Numbered from the stretch's first letter, positions 18,612 through 32,993 are shown. The stretch: 64,000 nucleotides of DNA from an uncultured Pseudoruegeria sp. (GCA_947498155.1 CANMJD010000001.1:124001-188000), one strand, 5' to 3'. The notes: generated from the letters alone by a model not told the origin. Numbers and translations: made by a program.

Positions 18612-19760
18612 TTAATAGCCGCGCCAGATCCAGCCGCCGCCGAAAATGCGGCTGCTGTCCGGATCATAAAACACACAGGCCTGCCCGGGGCTAACGCCTT
18701 CTTCGGGGGTAAGCAGTTCGACATTTGCCTCGGTGTCTGAAATCGGGCGTATGATCGCCTCGACCGGTGGGCGGGTGGAGCGCACTTTGACTCCGACATG
18801 CCATTCTTCGCGGCTGCTCATCGGGGTGTCGCCCAGCCAATTGATCTCGCGCACAGGGATGGTGCGCGTGGCAAGAGCCTCTTTGGGGCCAACCACCACT
18901 CGGCGATTATCGGCATCCAGTTTCACCACATAAAGCGGATCAGACAACCCGCCGATCCCCAGACCGCGCCGCTGCCCGATCGTATAGTGGATCACGCCGC
19001 GATGCGTGCCCAGCACGGTGCCGTCCATATCCACGATTTCTCCGGGGCTGGCGGCCTCGGGGCGCAGTTTTTCGATAACGCTGGCGTAGTTACCGTCAGG
19101 CACAAAGCAGATATCCTGACTGTCGGGCTTATCCGCCACCGACAGCCCGTATTTTGCCGCCAGAGCGCGGGTTTCGGATTTGCTTTTCAGATGGCCCAGC
19201 GGAAAACGCAGAAATGCCAGCTGCTCGGCTGTGGTGGAAAACAGAAAATAGCTCTGGTCGCGATTGGCATCGGCGGCAGAGTGCAGCTCCGGCCCTTCAG
19301 TGCCCATCTTGCGCTGGATATAATGACCCGTTGCCATGCAGTCGGCATCAAGGTCCTTGGCGGTTTCGAGCAAGTCTTTGAATTTCACCCGTTCATTACA
19401 GCGAATACAGGGCACCGGTGTGGCACCCCCCAAATAGCTGTCGGCGAATTCATCAATCACCGCATCCTGAAAGATGTTTTCGTAATCCAGCACATAATGC
19501 GGGAAATTCATTTCCTCGGCCACACGCCGCGCATCATGAATGTCTCGCCCCGCACAGCAGGCGCCTTTTTTGGCTAGCGCCGCCCCGTGATCATATAGCT
19601 GCAAGGTCACACCGACCACGTCATAGCCTTCTTCGGCTAGCTGTGCGGCGACAACAGAACTGTCCACACCACCGGACATGGCCACCACCACGCGGGTGTC
19701 CGCAGGGGGCTTTGCAAAGCCCAAAGAATTCAGCGGATGATCGTTGCCGTCCAATGCCAT
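18612..19760 (-). CDS. mnmA: tRNA-specific 2-thiouridylase MnmA
   Basis: Thiolates U34 of tRNA Lys, Glu and Gln using sulfur passed from a desulfurase. The 382-residue protein shows the PP-loop [13 protein letters not shown], the Cys-containing [19 protein letters not shown], and [11 protein letters not shown] with the catalytic cysteine region. The ATP/tRNA-binding [21 protein letters not shown] and [10 protein letters not shown] segments are intact. The second catalytic cysteine is in [11 protein letters not shown]. No partner genes are attached; it converges with the RTX-Hint gene. Confidence 0.96.
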   Translation of the reverse strand: MALDGNDHPLNSLGFAKPPADTRVVVAMSGGVDSSVVAAQLAEEGYDVVGVTLQLYDHGAALAKKGACCAGRDIHDARRVAEEMNFPHYVLDYENIFQDAVIDEFADSYLGGATPVPCIRCNERVKFKDLLETAKDLDADCMATGHYIQRKMGTEGPELHSAADANRDQSYFLFSTTAEQLAFLRFPLGHLKSKSETRALAAKYGLSVADKPDSQDICFVPDGNYASVIEKLRPEAASPGEIVDMDGTVLGTHRGVIHYTIGQRRGLGIGGLSDPLYVVKLDADNRRVVVGPKEALATRTIPVREINWLGDTPMSSREEWHVGVKVRSTRPPVEAIIRPISDTEANVELLTPEEGVSPGQACVFYDPDSSRIFGGGWIWRGY

Positions 19761-19889
19761 GTCGTCATGCTCCTAAAGATGTGTCGAAATATAGGAAAAT
19801 GCGACCTAGTAACAAGGGCTGGTTTCACATCTGATTAAGGGTCTGCACGTCATCATGGAATCGGGGCACTGATTTTTTGGATGAAGCGG

Positions 19890-20180
19890 ATGTATTTAAA
19901 GAAAGTTCGGGGGCCACGGGCGGTGACATTGCCCAGTGGTCGTGTGATGACGCTGGCTGATTTGCCGTCGGAAGAAACGCGCCGCTGGGTGGCCAGCCGT
20001 AAGGCCGCAGTGGTACGCGGAGTCGCCTATGGGTTGATTAGCGAAGCTGATGCTTTAAAACGATATTCCTTATCCGAAGAGGAATTTCACGCTTGGTGTA
20101 AAGCGGTTCAAACCCACGGGGAAACGGCCCTGAAGGCCACGACACTCCAACGTTATAGGCGAGAAGAAGCTTCGCATTGA
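19890..20180 (+). CDS. sciP: SciP-like CtrA-inhibitor family protein (DUF1153)
   Basis: Small helix-turn-helix protein of the DUF1153 family; in Caulobacter SciP binds CtrA and blocks its activation of target promoters. The 96-residue protein has VTLPSGRVMTLADLPSEETRRWVASRK and the helical YGLISEADALKRYSLSEEEFHAW, the family's two blocks. The start at 19890 gives the family length, although an in-frame ATG at 19881 is possible. It precedes ctrA on the same strand by about 120 bases, an informative linkage of an inhibitor and its target. Confidence 0.88.
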   Translation: MYLKKVRGPRAVTLPSGRVMTLADLPSEETRRWVASRKAAVVRGVAYGLISEADALKRYSLSEEEFHAWCKAVQTHGETALKATTLQRYRREEASH

Positions 20181-20192
20181 TACAGTAATTGA

Positions 20193-20250
20193 TTAAAACA
20201 ATTTAAAGTTGTTGTTACTTTTGCTAAGCAACTGCTAACGTATGATTAAC
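20193..20250 (+). promoter_or_regulatory. Cluster of CtrA-like half-sites upstream of ctrA
   Basis: Three half-sites in an 11-base periodic array: CTAA (20224-20227), N7, CTAA (20235-20238), N7, TTAAC (20246-20250). Each adjacent pair resembles the CtrA box TTAA-N7-TTAAC. TTAA-N6-TTAA at 20193-20206 lies upstream. The array ends about 50 bases before the ctrA start. Confidence 0.55.
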
Positions 20251-20300
20251 CAATTTTAGCAATGGTTATCTCAGTAAAGTCATTTTTTGGAGAGATTATT

Positions 20301-21014
20301 ATGCGTGTTTTGCTTGTCGAGGATGATCCAACGACCTCAAAAAGTATTGAATTGATGCTTACTCATGCCAATTTGAACGTGTATTGTACCGACCTTGGAG
20401 AGGAGGGCATAGATCTGGCAAAGATCTATGATTATGACCTTATTCTGCTTGATCTTAACCTCCCTGATATGGATGGCCATGATGTATTGCGTAAGTTGCG
20501 TTTGGCGCGGATTGATACACCTATCCTGATCCTATCTGGTATGGATGATACGGAAAGCAAAATTAAGGGGTTTGGATTTGGCGCGGATGATTACTTGACC
20601 AAACCCTTTCACCGCGAAGAATTAATTGCCCGAATCCACGCGATTATCCGCCGATCTAAAGGCCATTCACAATCTGTGATCCAAACCGGAAAATTTATTG
20701 TGAATCTCGACGCAAAAACGGTTTCTGTCGACAAAAAGCCGGTGCATTTGACCGGCAAGGAATATCAGATGCTTGAACTTTTATCCCTGCGAAAGGGCAC
20801 AACCCTGACCAAAGAGATGTTTTTGAACCATCTTTACGGCGGCATGGATGAACCGGAATTGAAGATTATCGATGTGTTCATCTGCAAACTCCGCAAAAAG
20901 CTGAGCGAGGCCACCGGCGGGGAAAGCCATATCGACACTGTCTGGGGCAGGGGCTATGTGCTGCGCGATCCCGAATCCATCAGCGCGCAGGAACCTATCG
21001 CACTACAGGCTTAA
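20301..21014 (+). CDS. ctrA: Cell-cycle response regulator CtrA
   Basis: OmpR-type DNA-binding response regulator that controls motility, gene-transfer-agent and cell-cycle genes in alphaproteobacteria. The 237-residue protein begins [18 protein letters not shown], the hallmark start. The phospho-acceptor is D51 ([13 protein letters not shown]) and the receiver is intact (K in [20 protein letters not shown]). The winged helix has [20 protein letters not shown] and the wing [11 protein letters not shown]. The ATG at 20301 has GGAGAG upstream; earlier in-frame starts would add 13 residues and are not family-like. The partner inhibitor SciP is just upstream. Confidence 0.97.
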   Translation: MRVLLVEDDPTTSKSIELMLTHANLNVYCTDLGEEGIDLAKIYDYDLILLDLNLPDMDGHDVLRKLRLARIDTPILILSGMDDTESKIKGFGFGADDYLTKPFHREELIARIHAIIRRSKGHSQSVIQTGKFIVNLDAKTVSVDKKPVHLTGKEYQMLELLSLRKGTTLTKEMFLNHLYGGMDEPELKIIDVFICKLRKKLSEATGGESHIDTVWGRGYVLRDPESISAQEPIALQA

Positions 21015-21048
21015 TGGCCAACAGTGGATGATGCCCTCTGGACGTTGA

Positions 21049-25331
<4,283 letters not shown>

Positions 25332-25338
25332 CCTGCAT

Positions 25339-25373
25339 GTTCTCTTTTGTTCACAAATGTTCTCAAAAAGTTC
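25339..25373 (+). promoter_or_regulatory. Four GTTC direct repeats: candidate LexA/SOS box
   Basis: GTTC occurs at 25339, 25349, 25359 and 25370. The last pair is GTTCTCAAAAAGTTC, a perfect GTTC-N7-GTTC, the alphaproteobacterial LexA binding site. The first pairs have N6 spacing. It starts eight bases after the recG stop and lies 67 bases before the start of a 40-residue membrane peptide. Confidence 0.7.
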
Positions 25374-25439
25374 TTTACACGACTCAGTCAATATGAGAAC
25401 AAATTAGCAACAAACGGAACAAACCTAACGGAGGCCGCC

Positions 25440-25562
25440 ATGTTGCACCAAGTCAAAGACGTCATTCGCCGTTCAGATGAAACCCTTTTTCAAGATGTGG
25501 TCGGTGCGCTTTCCTTGGTGGTCATGCTGGTTGTGGGGCTGCATTTACCTGGATTGTTCTAA
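25440..25562 (+). CDS. 40-residue single-span membrane peptide with LexA-type promoter
   Basis: Charged N-terminal half (LHQVKDVIRRSDETLF) and a single hydrophobic helix (VVGALSLVVMLVVGLHLPGLF) reaching the end. A textbook ribosome site GGAGG lies five bases before ATG 25440. An in-frame start at 25347 would place the LexA box inside the gene and is rejected. The four-GTTC array upstream suggests SOS induction. Caulobacter makes an SOS-induced 29-residue membrane division inhibitor, SidA; this may be an analogue, but no sequence kinship is claimed. A strong terminator follows 160 bases on. Confidence 0.7.
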   Translation: MLHQVKDVIRRSDETLFQDVVGALSLVVMLVVGLHLPGLF

Positions 25563-25718
25563 CCTGTTTACCTGCTGTTTTATGATATCCGGTGTGCCGA
25601 CTGCATCTGTCCCCTAAGTGATGCACCCGATCGAACACTGCTTGTCCGCGTTTTGATGGATTTTCGGGGGTATGCCTCCCCCCACAGGCCACCGGTCGCC
25701 AACATGAAACAGTTTCTT

Positions 25719-25758
25719 GCCGCCGCACCCGCCCCACGGGTTGCGGCGGTCTTTTTTT
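25719..25758 (+). terminator. Rho-independent terminator with T7 run
   Basis: GCCGCCGCACCCG pairs (with a one-base bulge) with CGGGTTGCGGCGG, followed by CTTTTTTTG. It ends the transcript of the small membrane peptide. No other gene is seen in the 230-base gap. Confidence 0.8.
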
Positions 25759-25792
25759 GTGGGGTGGCTTTGAGAAAATATTAGGTGTGGGA

Positions 25793-26245
25793 TTAGGCGC
25801 AGGCGCGATTTTTAATCTCTGTTACGGCCTCAAGCGTCGCTTCGATTGCCAGCATGATCGAGGCATGGCGATTTTTATAATCCCGAGCGGGCAGCAAAAC
25901 TTCAAATCCGTCAAAAGGAGCATCCGGCACCGGCGCATTTTCTTTCAACATCGCCTTAAGCTGATCTCGTGCGGTTTCTATTTCGGCTGCGGTGCGGCCA
26001 ATGACCACCTGTCCGACAATCGCCGCCGCCGCTTGGCCCAAAGCGCAGGCTTTTACGTCCTGCCCATAGGCCGAGATGACGCCGTCCTGCATCGACAAAG
26101 ATACAGTGATCGTTGATCCGCACAGCGGAGAGCGGCGTTTGACCGTTGCCATCGGATCGGCAATCGCCTCGGTCAGAGGGATTGCAGTGGCCAATTTCAG
26201 AATCCGGCCGGAATAAAGTTTGATCAGATCAGCGTCGGCAGACAT
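25793..26245 (-). CDS. IscU/SufU-like Fe-S scaffold protein with incomplete cysteine set
   Basis: 150 residues of the IscU/NifU-N fold. C42 (SPLCGSTITV) and C67 (ACALGQAAAA) occupy the first two ligand positions of the scaffold. The third, normally a cysteine near the C-terminal helix, reads NRHASIML with H127 instead. An extra C149 lies at the end (NRACA). So it keeps two cysteines plus a histidine. Such forms are annotated as Fe-S assembly scaffold proteins. It lies far from the suf operon, opposite hisI. AAGGAAAACCG precedes the ATG. Confidence 0.8.
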   Translation of the reverse strand: MSADADLIKLYSGRILKLATAIPLTEAIADPMATVKRRSPLCGSTITVSLSMQDGVISAYGQDVKACALGQAAAAIVGQVVIGRTAAEIETARDQLKAMLKENAPVPDAPFDGFEVLLPARDYKNRHASIMLAIEATLEAVTEIKNRACA

Positions 26246-26311
26246 CGGTTTTCCTTTTGCTCATTGTGTCATAGATAGGCGTCACAGGCGCAGACGCAAA
26301 AGGTTTTTTCG

Positions 26312-26671
26312 ATGTCATTTGATCCTACAACGCTGAAATACAACGAACAGGGGCTTATCCCGGCTATTGCACAGGATGCCGAAGACGGCACCGTGCTGAT
26401 GCTGGCGTGGATGAACGCCGAAGCGGTGGCCATGACCCTTCAGACGGGCAAAGTAACCTATTGGTCGCGCTCGCGTCAGGCTTTCTGGATCAAGGGGGAA
26501 ACCTCGGGTCATGTACAAAAACTGGTGGATTTCCGCTATGACTGTGATGAAGATTGCATTCTGGTGCTGGTCAATCAGCAAGGGCCTGCCTGCCACACAA
26601 ACCGACGCAGCTGTTTTTATACCGCCGTGCGCGACGGCGTAACGCAGGAACTGATGGCGCCAATGGTCTGA
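26312..26671 (+). CDS. hisI: Phosphoribosyl-AMP cyclohydrolase HisI
   Basis: Third step of histidine biosynthesis, opening the adenine ring of PR-AMP. 119 residues, family length for the stand-alone enzyme. Motifs: MLAWMNAEAVAMTLQTGKVTYWSRSRQ, the metal/substrate patch YDCDEDCILVLV with the conserved Cys-Asp pairs, and CHTNRRSCFY with further zinc cysteines. The gene is alone; hisE is not fused and not adjacent. Confidence 0.96.
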   Translation: MSFDPTTLKYNEQGLIPAIAQDAEDGTVLMLAWMNAEAVAMTLQTGKVTYWSRSRQAFWIKGETSGHVQKLVDFRYDCDEDCILVLVNQQGPACHTNRRSCFYTAVRDGVTQELMAPMV

Positions 26672-26679
26672 TTGCGCAG

Positions 26680-27606
26680 CTATAGCCCAACCATATGCCT
26701 GACATCCGCCGGGCTGTGCCCGGCCTCGCGATACAGACGGATGGCTTTGGCGTCATCGCGCTTTGCCAGCCGTTTGCCGGAGTCATCGCGGATCAGGCGG
26801 TGATGGCGATAGACCGGCTGCGGCAGATCCAGCAGCGATTGCAACACGACATGGATAAAGGTGGCCGATTGCAGGTCCTCTCCGCGCACGACATGGGTGA
26901 TGCCTTGGGCGGCATCATCAACCACCACCGACAGATGATAAGAGGTGCCCATATCCTTGCGGCAGAGCACGATGTCACCGATCTGCTCGACTATGTCGGC
27001 TGCACCGATCCGCTGTTCTCCGGCATTGAGGCCGGTTTCCTCAAAATGGATGTCGCCGCCGCCCAATTGCGCAAGGGCGCGTGCCATATCGAGCCGCAAA
27101 ACCGCCCCCGACGGAAACGCGCCCCTTGGGGCATGATCCGGACGGCAGATGCCGGGATAGATCAATCCGTCCGGCCCCATCGGCGGCTCTGCGCCTTCTT
27201 GGGGTGCCGACATGGCGTTTAAAATATCGCGGCGCTTGCACGTGCAGGGATATAAAAGCCCCCGGTGCCATAACTGTTCCAAAGCCGATTGATAGTCGGC
27301 CAAATGTTCGGATTGCCGCAAAACAGGGGTGGGCCAGGACAGCCCCAGCCATGCCAAGTCCTCTTGGATCAACGACTCCCATTCAGGGCGGGCACGAGAT
27401 TGGTCGATGTCCTCGATCCGCAACAGAAACGACGCGCCCATGGCCTTTGCCAAATCAAAGGCCAGCATCGCCGAATAGGCATGACCCAGATGCAAGGGGC
27501 CGGTCGGGGAAGGGGCAAATCTTGTGCGGATGGGACGGGCTTTCTGTCGCGATATAGTAGGCAGCCTAGAACGGCACCCTAAGGCGCGTCCAGCCATTGC
27601 TGCCAT
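26680..27606 (-). CDS. gluQ: Glutamyl-Q tRNA(Asp) synthetase
   Basis: Truncated glutamyl-tRNA synthetase that attaches glutamate to queuosine in tRNA-Asp. At 308 residues it lacks the anticodon-binding domain of GltX. The class I signature is [17 protein letters not shown], and the KMSKS-like loop is [15 protein letters not shown]. Zinc-binding cysteines are in [10 protein letters not shown]. The start is uncertain: ATG 27606 overlaps the trmFO 3' end by 28 bases, ATG 27597 by 19; neither has a ribosome site, so translational coupling to trmFO is likely. Confidence 0.93.
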   Translation of the reverse strand: MAAMAGRALGCRSRLPTISRQKARPIRTRFAPSPTGPLHLGHAYSAMLAFDLAKAMGASFLLRIEDIDQSRARPEWESLIQEDLAWLGLSWPTPVLRQSEHLADYQSALEQLWHRGLLYPCTCKRRDILNAMSAPQEGAEPPMGPDGLIYPGICRPDHAPRGAFPSGAVLRLDMARALAQLGGGDIHFEETGLNAGEQRIGAADIVEQIGDIVLCRKDMGTSYHLSVVVDDAAQGITHVVRGEDLQSATFIHVVLQSLLDLPQPVYRHHRLIRDDSGKRLAKRDDAKAIRLYREAGHSPADVRHMVGL

Positions 27607-28919
27607 GCCGTTTTTGCGCGGTCGGTATAGGCTTTGTAGCGGTCCTTGCGCCCCCGACGCCCACCTTTCAACCCGTCTATCGGGCGGAACAGGCCAAAAT
27701 TGACGTTCATCGGCTGAAAGGTTTTTGCTTCGGCCCCGCCGGTAATATGGCGCACCAAAGCGCCCATGGCGGTATCGGCGGGTGGGGTTTGGATCGTGGT
27801 GCCCAAGATTTCGGCGGCGGCCATGCGCCCGGCCAAAAGCCCCATGGCGGCGCTTTCGACATAGCCTTCGACACCGGTGATCTGACCGGCAAAGCGCAGG
27901 TTGGGGCGCGATTTCAAGCGCAATTGATCATCCAGCAGGGTCGGCGAATTGATGAATGTATTGCGGTGAATACCGCCAAGGCGGGCAAATTGCGCGTTCT
28001 CAAGACCCGGAATGCGGCGCAGCACCTCGGTTTGCGCGCCATATTTCATCTTGGTCTGAAAGCCGACGATATTATAGAGCGTGCCCAAAGCGTTATCGCG
28101 CCGCAACTGCACCACCGCATAGGGTTTATCCTCCGGCGCATGGGCGTTGGTCAGGCCCACGGGTTTCATCGGGCCAAACCGCAGGGTCTCGCGCCCCCGT
28201 TCGGCCATGACTTCGATCGGCAGGCAGCCGTCGAAATAGCCAGCGGTTTCGCCTTCTTTGAATTCGGTTTTCTCCGCGGCCAGCAGCGCGTCGATAAAGG
28301 ATTCGTACCCTTCTTTGTCCATTGGGCAGTTCAGATAGGCTTTGCGCTCTTCTTCAGTGTCGCCTTTGTCATAACGCGACTGCATCCAGGCTTTGTCCAT
28401 ATCGATGGACTCCGCATAGATGATGGGCGCAATGGCATCAAAAAACGCCAGACTATCGGCACCGGTTTCGCTGCGGATCGATTCTGCCAGCGCGCCGGAG
28501 GTCAGGGGCCCCGTGGCGATGATCCAATGGCCATCCTGCGGCAGATCGGTGATTTCACCATAATCCACGCTCACCAGCGGATGGGCTTTCAACCGCTTGG
28601 TCACATCTTCGGCAAAAGGATCGCGATCCACCGCAAGGGCGGAACCAGCGGGCAGGGCGTGCCGGTCTGCCATCTCCATGATCAGGCCATTGGCGGCGCG
28701 CATTTCCCAATGCAGCAAGCCAACAGCATTCTGTTCATCATCATCAGAGCGAAACGAATTGGAGCAGACCATCTCTGCCAGATTGCCGGTGCGATGGGCA
28801 AAGGTTTCGACGGACGGGCGCATTTCATGCAAGACCACGGGCACGCCCGCATTTGCGGCCTGCCACGCAGCTTCGGCTCCGGCCATGCCGCCACCGATGA
28901 TATGGAGTTTCTGTGTCAT
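27579..28919 (-). CDS. trmFO: Folate-dependent tRNA (uracil-54) methyltransferase TrmFO
   Basis: FAD enzyme that makes ribothymidine at T54 with methylene-tetrahydrofolate. The 446-residue protein starts with the FAD-binding [18 protein letters not shown] and the TrmFO-specific [33 protein letters not shown] cysteine-containing [20 protein letters not shown] and the C-terminal [22 protein letters not shown] are intact. The start has no clear Shine-Dalgarno. Followed by gluQ in an overlapping reading frame, making a tRNA-modification pair. Confidence 0.96.
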   Translation of the reverse strand: MTQKLHIIGGGMAGAEAAWQAANAGVPVVLHEMRPSVETFAHRTGNLAEMVCSNSFRSDDDEQNAVGLLHWEMRAANGLIMEMADRHALPAGSALAVDRDPFAEDVTKRLKAHPLVSVDYGEITDLPQDGHWIIATGPLTSGALAESIRSETGADSLAFFDAIAPIIYAESIDMDKAWMQSRYDKGDTEEERKAYLNCPMDKEGYESFIDALLAAEKTEFKEGETAGYFDGCLPIEVMAERGRETLRFGPMKPVGLTNAHAPEDKPYAVVQLRRDNALGTLYNIVGFQTKMKYGAQTEVLRRIPGLENAQFARLGGIHRNTFINSPTLLDDQLRLKSRPNLRFAGQITGVEGYVESAAMGLLAGRMAAAEILGTTIQTPPADTAMGALVRHITGGAEAKTFQPMNVNFGLFRPIDGLKGGRRGRKDRYKAYTDRAKTAWQQWLDAP

Positions 28920-28951
28920 GTCGCGGATGTAGGGGAGAACACAGACAAAGA

Positions 28952-28975
28952 AAAGACCCCACGTCGGGGGTCTTT
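28952..28975 (-). terminator. Rho-independent terminator between two minus-strand genes
   Basis: AAAGACCCC and GGGGTCTTT form a 9-bp stem. Read on the minus strand it lies just past the stop of the membrane-protein gene at 28999, with T-rich sequence (complement of AAAGAAAA) following. Confidence 0.75.
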
Positions 28976-28998
28976 AAAGTCGCTGCGGATTTTCAGGC

Positions 28999-29625
28999 TT
29001 AGTGCCGCGGCAGATTATCATAGATCGAGGAAAACAGGTTGGTGTCTTCCGGTTGATCGGGCCGCTTGTGCGGGCGCTTGACCGTTTCGGGCTGTTTGCC
29101 GGCAATCGCAATCGGGGTCGGGAGATCGCGGGCTGAATCCTGCCGGATCTGGGCGCGCAGGGCCTCGGCGGAAATCCGGCGCTGTTCCCGTGGATTGGGT
29201 ACAATCCGGCGCGGTTGCACCTTTTGGCCGAACCGCATGATGCGGCGGCGCGACAGGGCAGGGCCGGTATAGGTCAGCATCAAGGCGCTGACGACAATCA
29301 TATCGCGCCAGAACTCGCTCAGGCTCATGGTGGATTGCGGGGCGATATAGGCCACAAGGCTGGACCAAAGCACATAATTGGCCAGAAGCAGAGCGGCGAT
29401 GCGCATCTGACGCCCCAGAAAGACCAGCACCGCCGTGGCGAAGACAAAGGTTGTCACGGCGGGGGCAACATATGCTTCCGGCAGGAGCGCGCCCACCAAA
29501 GAGCGCGCATTATCAGAGGGCAGAACCCCGACAGCAATGGCTATAAAATAGGACGCAATAATCAGACGCACGGCCTGATGACCTGCGCCATCCATTTGAA
29601 ATCTTTTTTCTCGTTGGGCAGACAT
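28999..29625 (-). CDS. Four-helix membrane protein, DoxX-like layout
   Basis: 208 residues from the preferred ATG at 29625 (GGGGAAA upstream); a longer start at 29700 is possible. Hydrophobic segments: RLIIASYFIAIAVGVLP, VTTFVFATAVLVFLG, IAALLLANYVLWSSLVAYI and MIVVSALMLTYTGPAL. The last 80 residues are hydrophilic and probably cytoplasmic. The four-helix arrangement resembles DoxX-type proteins, but no diagnostic motif makes this certain. It lies between gyrA and trmFO, bounded by terminators on both sides. Confidence 0.6.
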   Translation of the reverse strand: MSAQREKRFQMDGAGHQAVRLIIASYFIAIAVGVLPSDNARSLVGALLPEAYVAPAVTTFVFATAVLVFLGRQMRIAALLLANYVLWSSLVAYIAPQSTMSLSEFWRDMIVVSALMLTYTGPALSRRRIMRFGQKVQPRRIVPNPREQRRISAEALRAQIRQDSARDLPTPIAIAGKQPETVKRPHKRPDQPEDTNLFSSIYDNLPRH

Positions 29626-29706
29626 TTTCCCCAGACCTTTCTGATTCTCCCCCATTTGGGGGGATGCCTCAGGTCTGTGTGGCAGGTAAATGTGGCGCAA
29701 ATGGGC

Positions 29707-29761
29707 AAAAAAACGGTTAAGGGCCGCCCTAATTCAAGAAATTATCTTGGCAGGACGGCCC
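29707..29761 (-). terminator. gyrA terminator with nested hairpin
   Basis: On the minus strand GGGCCG-type arms (29721-29726 and 29756-29761) enclose a second hairpin, CAAGA-N5-TCTTG (29735-29749), and are followed downstream by a seven-T run (complement of 29707-29713). Confidence 0.7.
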
Positions 29762-29784
29762 CATTATCCGGCAATTTAGCCGAA

Positions 29785-32529
29785 TTATTCGGTTTCGGGT
29801 GTGTCTTCTTCGTCGGATTGATCGGCAATCCAGGCAACCGAGACCACTTCTTCTCCTTTGGCCGTATCAAAGACTTTGACACCACCCGCCCCGCGCGAGC
29901 GGAAGGAAATCCCGTCTACCGGACAGCGGATTGATTGGCCCTTAGAGGTCGCCAACATGATCTGATCCTCGGTTTCGACCGGGAAACAGGCCACCAACGG
30001 CCCACCGCGCAGGGCTTTGTCCATGGCTGCCACGCCCTGACCCCCACGACCACGCACAGGATAATCATGGGAAGACGAGGTCTTGCCCGAGCCATTGGAG
30101 GTGATCGTCAGGATCAAATCCTCGGCGGCGGACATTTCTTCAAACCGTTCGGCAGTTATGTTGCCTTCTACCGCGTTGTCTTCGTCATCCCCCTCGGCAT
30201 CATCGGAAATCCCCGCCGCCGCGCGGCGCATTTTCAGATAGGCCGCCCGTTCATCTGACGAGGCGTCAAAGTGGCGAATGACCGACATCGAGACGACTTC
30301 ATCGCCGCTGGCCAGTTTGATCCCGCGCACGCCGACCGAATTGCGCGAGTTAAAGACCCGCACATCGGTGGTGGGGAAGCGGATCGCCCGCCCCAGTCGC
30401 GTAACCAGCATCACATCATCGCTTTCCGAACATATCCGCGCGTTGACAAGGCTGGCGTCGGCAAAATCATCCTCAAACTTCATGGCGATTTTACCGTTGG
30501 ATTTCACATTGGTAAAATCGGACAGTCGGTTACGGCGCACGGTACCCTTAGAGGTCGCAAAGACAATCTGCAGATCGCTCCATTTGTCCTCGGCCACATC
30601 TACCGGCATGATTGCCGCCACCGAGACCCCTTGCGGGATCGGCAGAATATTGACGATGGCTTTGCCCTTAGCGGTCCGCCCGCCTTGGGGCAGGCGCCAG
30701 GTCTTTAGTTTATAGGCCATGCCATCAGTGGAAAAGAACAGCAGTTGCGTATGGGTATTGGCCACAAAGAGCGTGGTCACCACGTCTTCTTCTTTGGTTT
30801 GCATCCCCGACAGCCCTTTACCGCCGCGACGTTGGGCGCGGAAATCGGCCAGTGGGGTGCGTTTGATATAGCCGCCAGAGGTTACCGTGACGACCATGTC
30901 TTCTTTTTCGATCAGGTCTTCATCGTCCATATCACCGGACCAATCGACAATCTCGGTGCGGCGCGGCACAGCAAATTGCTCACGCACTTCGGAGAGTTCA
31001 TCACTGATGATCCCCATGATCCGCTCGCGCGAGCGCAGGATTTCCAAGTATTCACGGATTTTACCCGCAAGCGCTTGCAACTCGTCGGTGACCTCTTTGA
31101 CACCCATTGCCGTCAGACGCTGCAACCGCAATTCGAGAATCGCGCGGGCCTGTGTTTCGGACAGGTTATAAGTGCCATCCTCGTTCATCTTATGGGACGG
31201 ATCGTCGATCAGTTGGATATATTCGGCAATATCGCCCGCTGGCCAGCGTCGGGTCATCAGCTTCAGGCGCGCCTCAGCCGGATCGGCAGAAGAGCGGATC
31301 GTGGCGACGATTTCATCAACATTGGTCACCGCAACCGCCAGACCACATAGAATATGGCTGCGTTCGCGGGCCTTGCGCAGTTCAAAGGCCGTACGACGGG
31401 CGACCACTTCTTCGCGGAAGGCAATGAAAGAGGTCAGGAAACGGCGCAGGGTAAGCTGCTCGGGCCGTCCGCCATTCAGGGCCAGCATGTTGCAGCCGAA
31501 ATAGGTCTGCATCTGGGTGAAGCGGAATAATTGGTTCAGGACCACCTCAGGGGTGGCATCGCGTTTCAGCTCGATCACCACCCGAACGCCCACACGATCA
31601 GATTCATCCTGAATATGGGCAATGCCTTCCAGCTTTTTATCGCGCACCAGTTCGGCGATCTTTTCGATCATCGAGGCCTTGTTCACCTGATAGGGAATCT
31701 CATCCAGAACAATGGCGTAGCGGTCTTTCCTAATCTCTTCGATACGGGTCTTGGCCCGCACGATGACAGAACCGCGCCCTTCCAGATAGGCTTTGCGCGC
31801 ACCAGCGCGGCCCAGAATAATCCCTCCCGTCGGGAAATCAGGCCCGGGTACATAATCCATCAGCTGTTCGCTGGTCAGATCGGGATCGTCGATCAGAGCC
31901 AGCGTGCCATCGACCACTTCGCCCAGATTATGGGGTGGGATATTGGTGGCCATGCCAACAGCAATACCACCGGCCCCATTGACCAGCATGTTCGGATAGC
32001 GCGCCGGCAGAACCGAGGGTTCCTGATCCTTGCCATCGTAGTTATCCTGAAAATCGACCGTGTCTTTTTCAATATCCGCCAGCAGCGCCGCCGCCGGCTT
32101 GTCCATGCGCACTTCGGTATACCGCATGGCGGCGGCGTTATCGCCATCCATCGAGCCAAAGTTACCCTGACCATCCAGCAGCGGCAGCGACATCGAAAAG
32201 TCCTGCGCCATCCGCACCAGCGCATCATAAATCGCGCTGTCGCCATGGGGGTGGTATTTACCCATCACATCGCCCACAGGTCGGGCCGATTTGCGATAGG
32301 GCCGGTCATGGCCGTTGTTGGTCTCATGCATGGCGTAAAGAATCCGGCGATGCACCGGTTTTAAACCATCGCGCAAATCGGGAATGGCACGCGAGACAAT
32401 CACGCTCATCGCATAGTCAAGGTATGAGGTGCGCATCTCTTCTGTAATAGAGATTGCGGGTCCATCATAGACATACCGCTGAGGCGTGTTTTCTTCTTCG
32501 TTTTCGGGGGTTTCCGGGGTGTCGTTCAC
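29785..32529 (-). CDS. gyrA: DNA gyrase subunit A
   Basis: Catalytic subunit of gyrase (negative supercoiling). The 914 residues start at GTG 32529 ([15 protein letters not shown]). The quinolone-resistance region reads [20 protein letters not shown], keeping the serine and aspartate of the sensitive enzyme (E. coli S83 and D87). The active-site tyrosine is in [11 protein letters not shown]-terminal beta-propeller blades carry GyrA boxes (RRGGKGLSG and RGRGGQG). The acidic C-terminal tail (DEEDTPETE) is normal. Confidence 0.97.
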   Translation of the reverse strand: MNDTPETPENEEENTPQRYVYDGPAISITEEMRTSYLDYAMSVIVSRAIPDLRDGLKPVHRRILYAMHETNNGHDRPYRKSARPVGDVMGKYHPHGDSAIYDALVRMAQDFSMSLPLLDGQGNFGSMDGDNAAAMRYTEVRMDKPAAALLADIEKDTVDFQDNYDGKDQEPSVLPARYPNMLVNGAGGIAVGMATNIPPHNLGEVVDGTLALIDDPDLTSEQLMDYVPGPDFPTGGIILGRAGARKAYLEGRGSVIVRAKTRIEEIRKDRYAIVLDEIPYQVNKASMIEKIAELVRDKKLEGIAHIQDESDRVGVRVVIELKRDATPEVVLNQLFRFTQMQTYFGCNMLALNGGRPEQLTLRRFLTSFIAFREEVVARRTAFELRKARERSHILCGLAVAVTNVDEIVATIRSSADPAEARLKLMTRRWPAGDIAEYIQLIDDPSHKMNEDGTYNLSETQARAILELRLQRLTAMGVKEVTDELQALAGKIREYLEILRSRERIMGIISDELSEVREQFAVPRRTEIVDWSGDMDDEDLIEKEDMVVTVTSGGYIKRTPLADFRAQRRGGKGLSGMQTKEEDVVTTLFVANTHTQLLFFSTDGMAYKLKTWRLPQGGRTAKGKAIVNILPIPQGVSVAAIMPVDVAEDKWSDLQIVFATSKGTVRRNRLSDFTNVKSNGKIAMKFEDDFADASLVNARICSESDDVMLVTRLGRAIRFPTTDVRVFNSRNSVGVRGIKLASGDEVVSMSVIRHFDASSDERAAYLKMRRAAAGISDDAEGDDEDNAVEGNITAERFEEMSAAEDLILTITSNGSGKTSSSHDYPVRGRGGQGVAAMDKALRGGPLVACFPVETEDQIMLATSKGQSIRCPVDGISFRSRGAGGVKVFDTAKGEEVVSVAWIADQSDEEDTPETE

Positions 32530-32723
32530 TTAGGTAACCGCTCTGCTCTTGGACTACTAGATTTTGTTATTCGGACTATACACGACACGGGATATGGCCT
32601 GCAATGGCCCATGTCACGAAACCGTAGCACTCAGGGCGACTCACTGCTAACAAATTGTTTTTATTGAAAATTCATATCGTCATGGCATCATGAAATCAGA
32701 AGAAACGAGGAAAGAGGCAAACC

Positions 32724-32993
32724 ATGGCACAAAATGAAACCGAACTCATGCTTAAAGGCTACGGATTAACCACGGCGGAAATGCTTTATCACATGCCCGA
32801 TTACCCAAGTGTTCTGAACAGTTTTGTCTGGCAGGATTACGATCTGGCGCCGGATTATCCGCAGCTGTTTAAATTCATCGAATTCTGGCAGGAAGAAATC
32901 GAAGGCCCCCTACATTCAGTGCGATTCACGCACCGCAAACTGATGTCTGCAGGTGCGTGGCGCAATGTGGTCGGGGAAATCCCAATTCATTAA
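32724..32993 (+). CDS. usg: Usg-family protein
   Basis: 89 residues of the Usg-like family found in alphaproteobacteria and named for a gene upstream of trpF. The pattern ELMLKGYGLTTAEMLYHMPDYPSVLNSFVWQDYDLAPDYP is family-typical. Biochemical role unknown. It stands alone here; trpF is not next to it. The stop touches the 3' end of the convergent cyclodeaminase gene. Confidence 0.85.
   Translation: MAQNETELMLKGYGLTTAEMLYHMPDYPSVLNSFVWQDYDLAPDYPQLFKFIEFWQEEIEGPLHSVRFTHRKLMSAGAWRNVVGEIPIH

Noticed and set aside
25347-25562. A 71-residue version of the small membrane peptide starting at 25347
   Set aside because: It would place the LexA-type array inside the gene and has no ribosome site, whereas ATG 25440 has GGAGG.
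25704-25790. A short peptide frame (MKQFLAAAPAPRV...) in the terminator region
   Set aside because: It reads through the terminator stem and T-run, with no ribosome site.
27597-29081. Long plus-strand open frame opposite trmFO
   Set aside because: Antisense shadow of the well-supported trmFO gene, with no homology features of its own.
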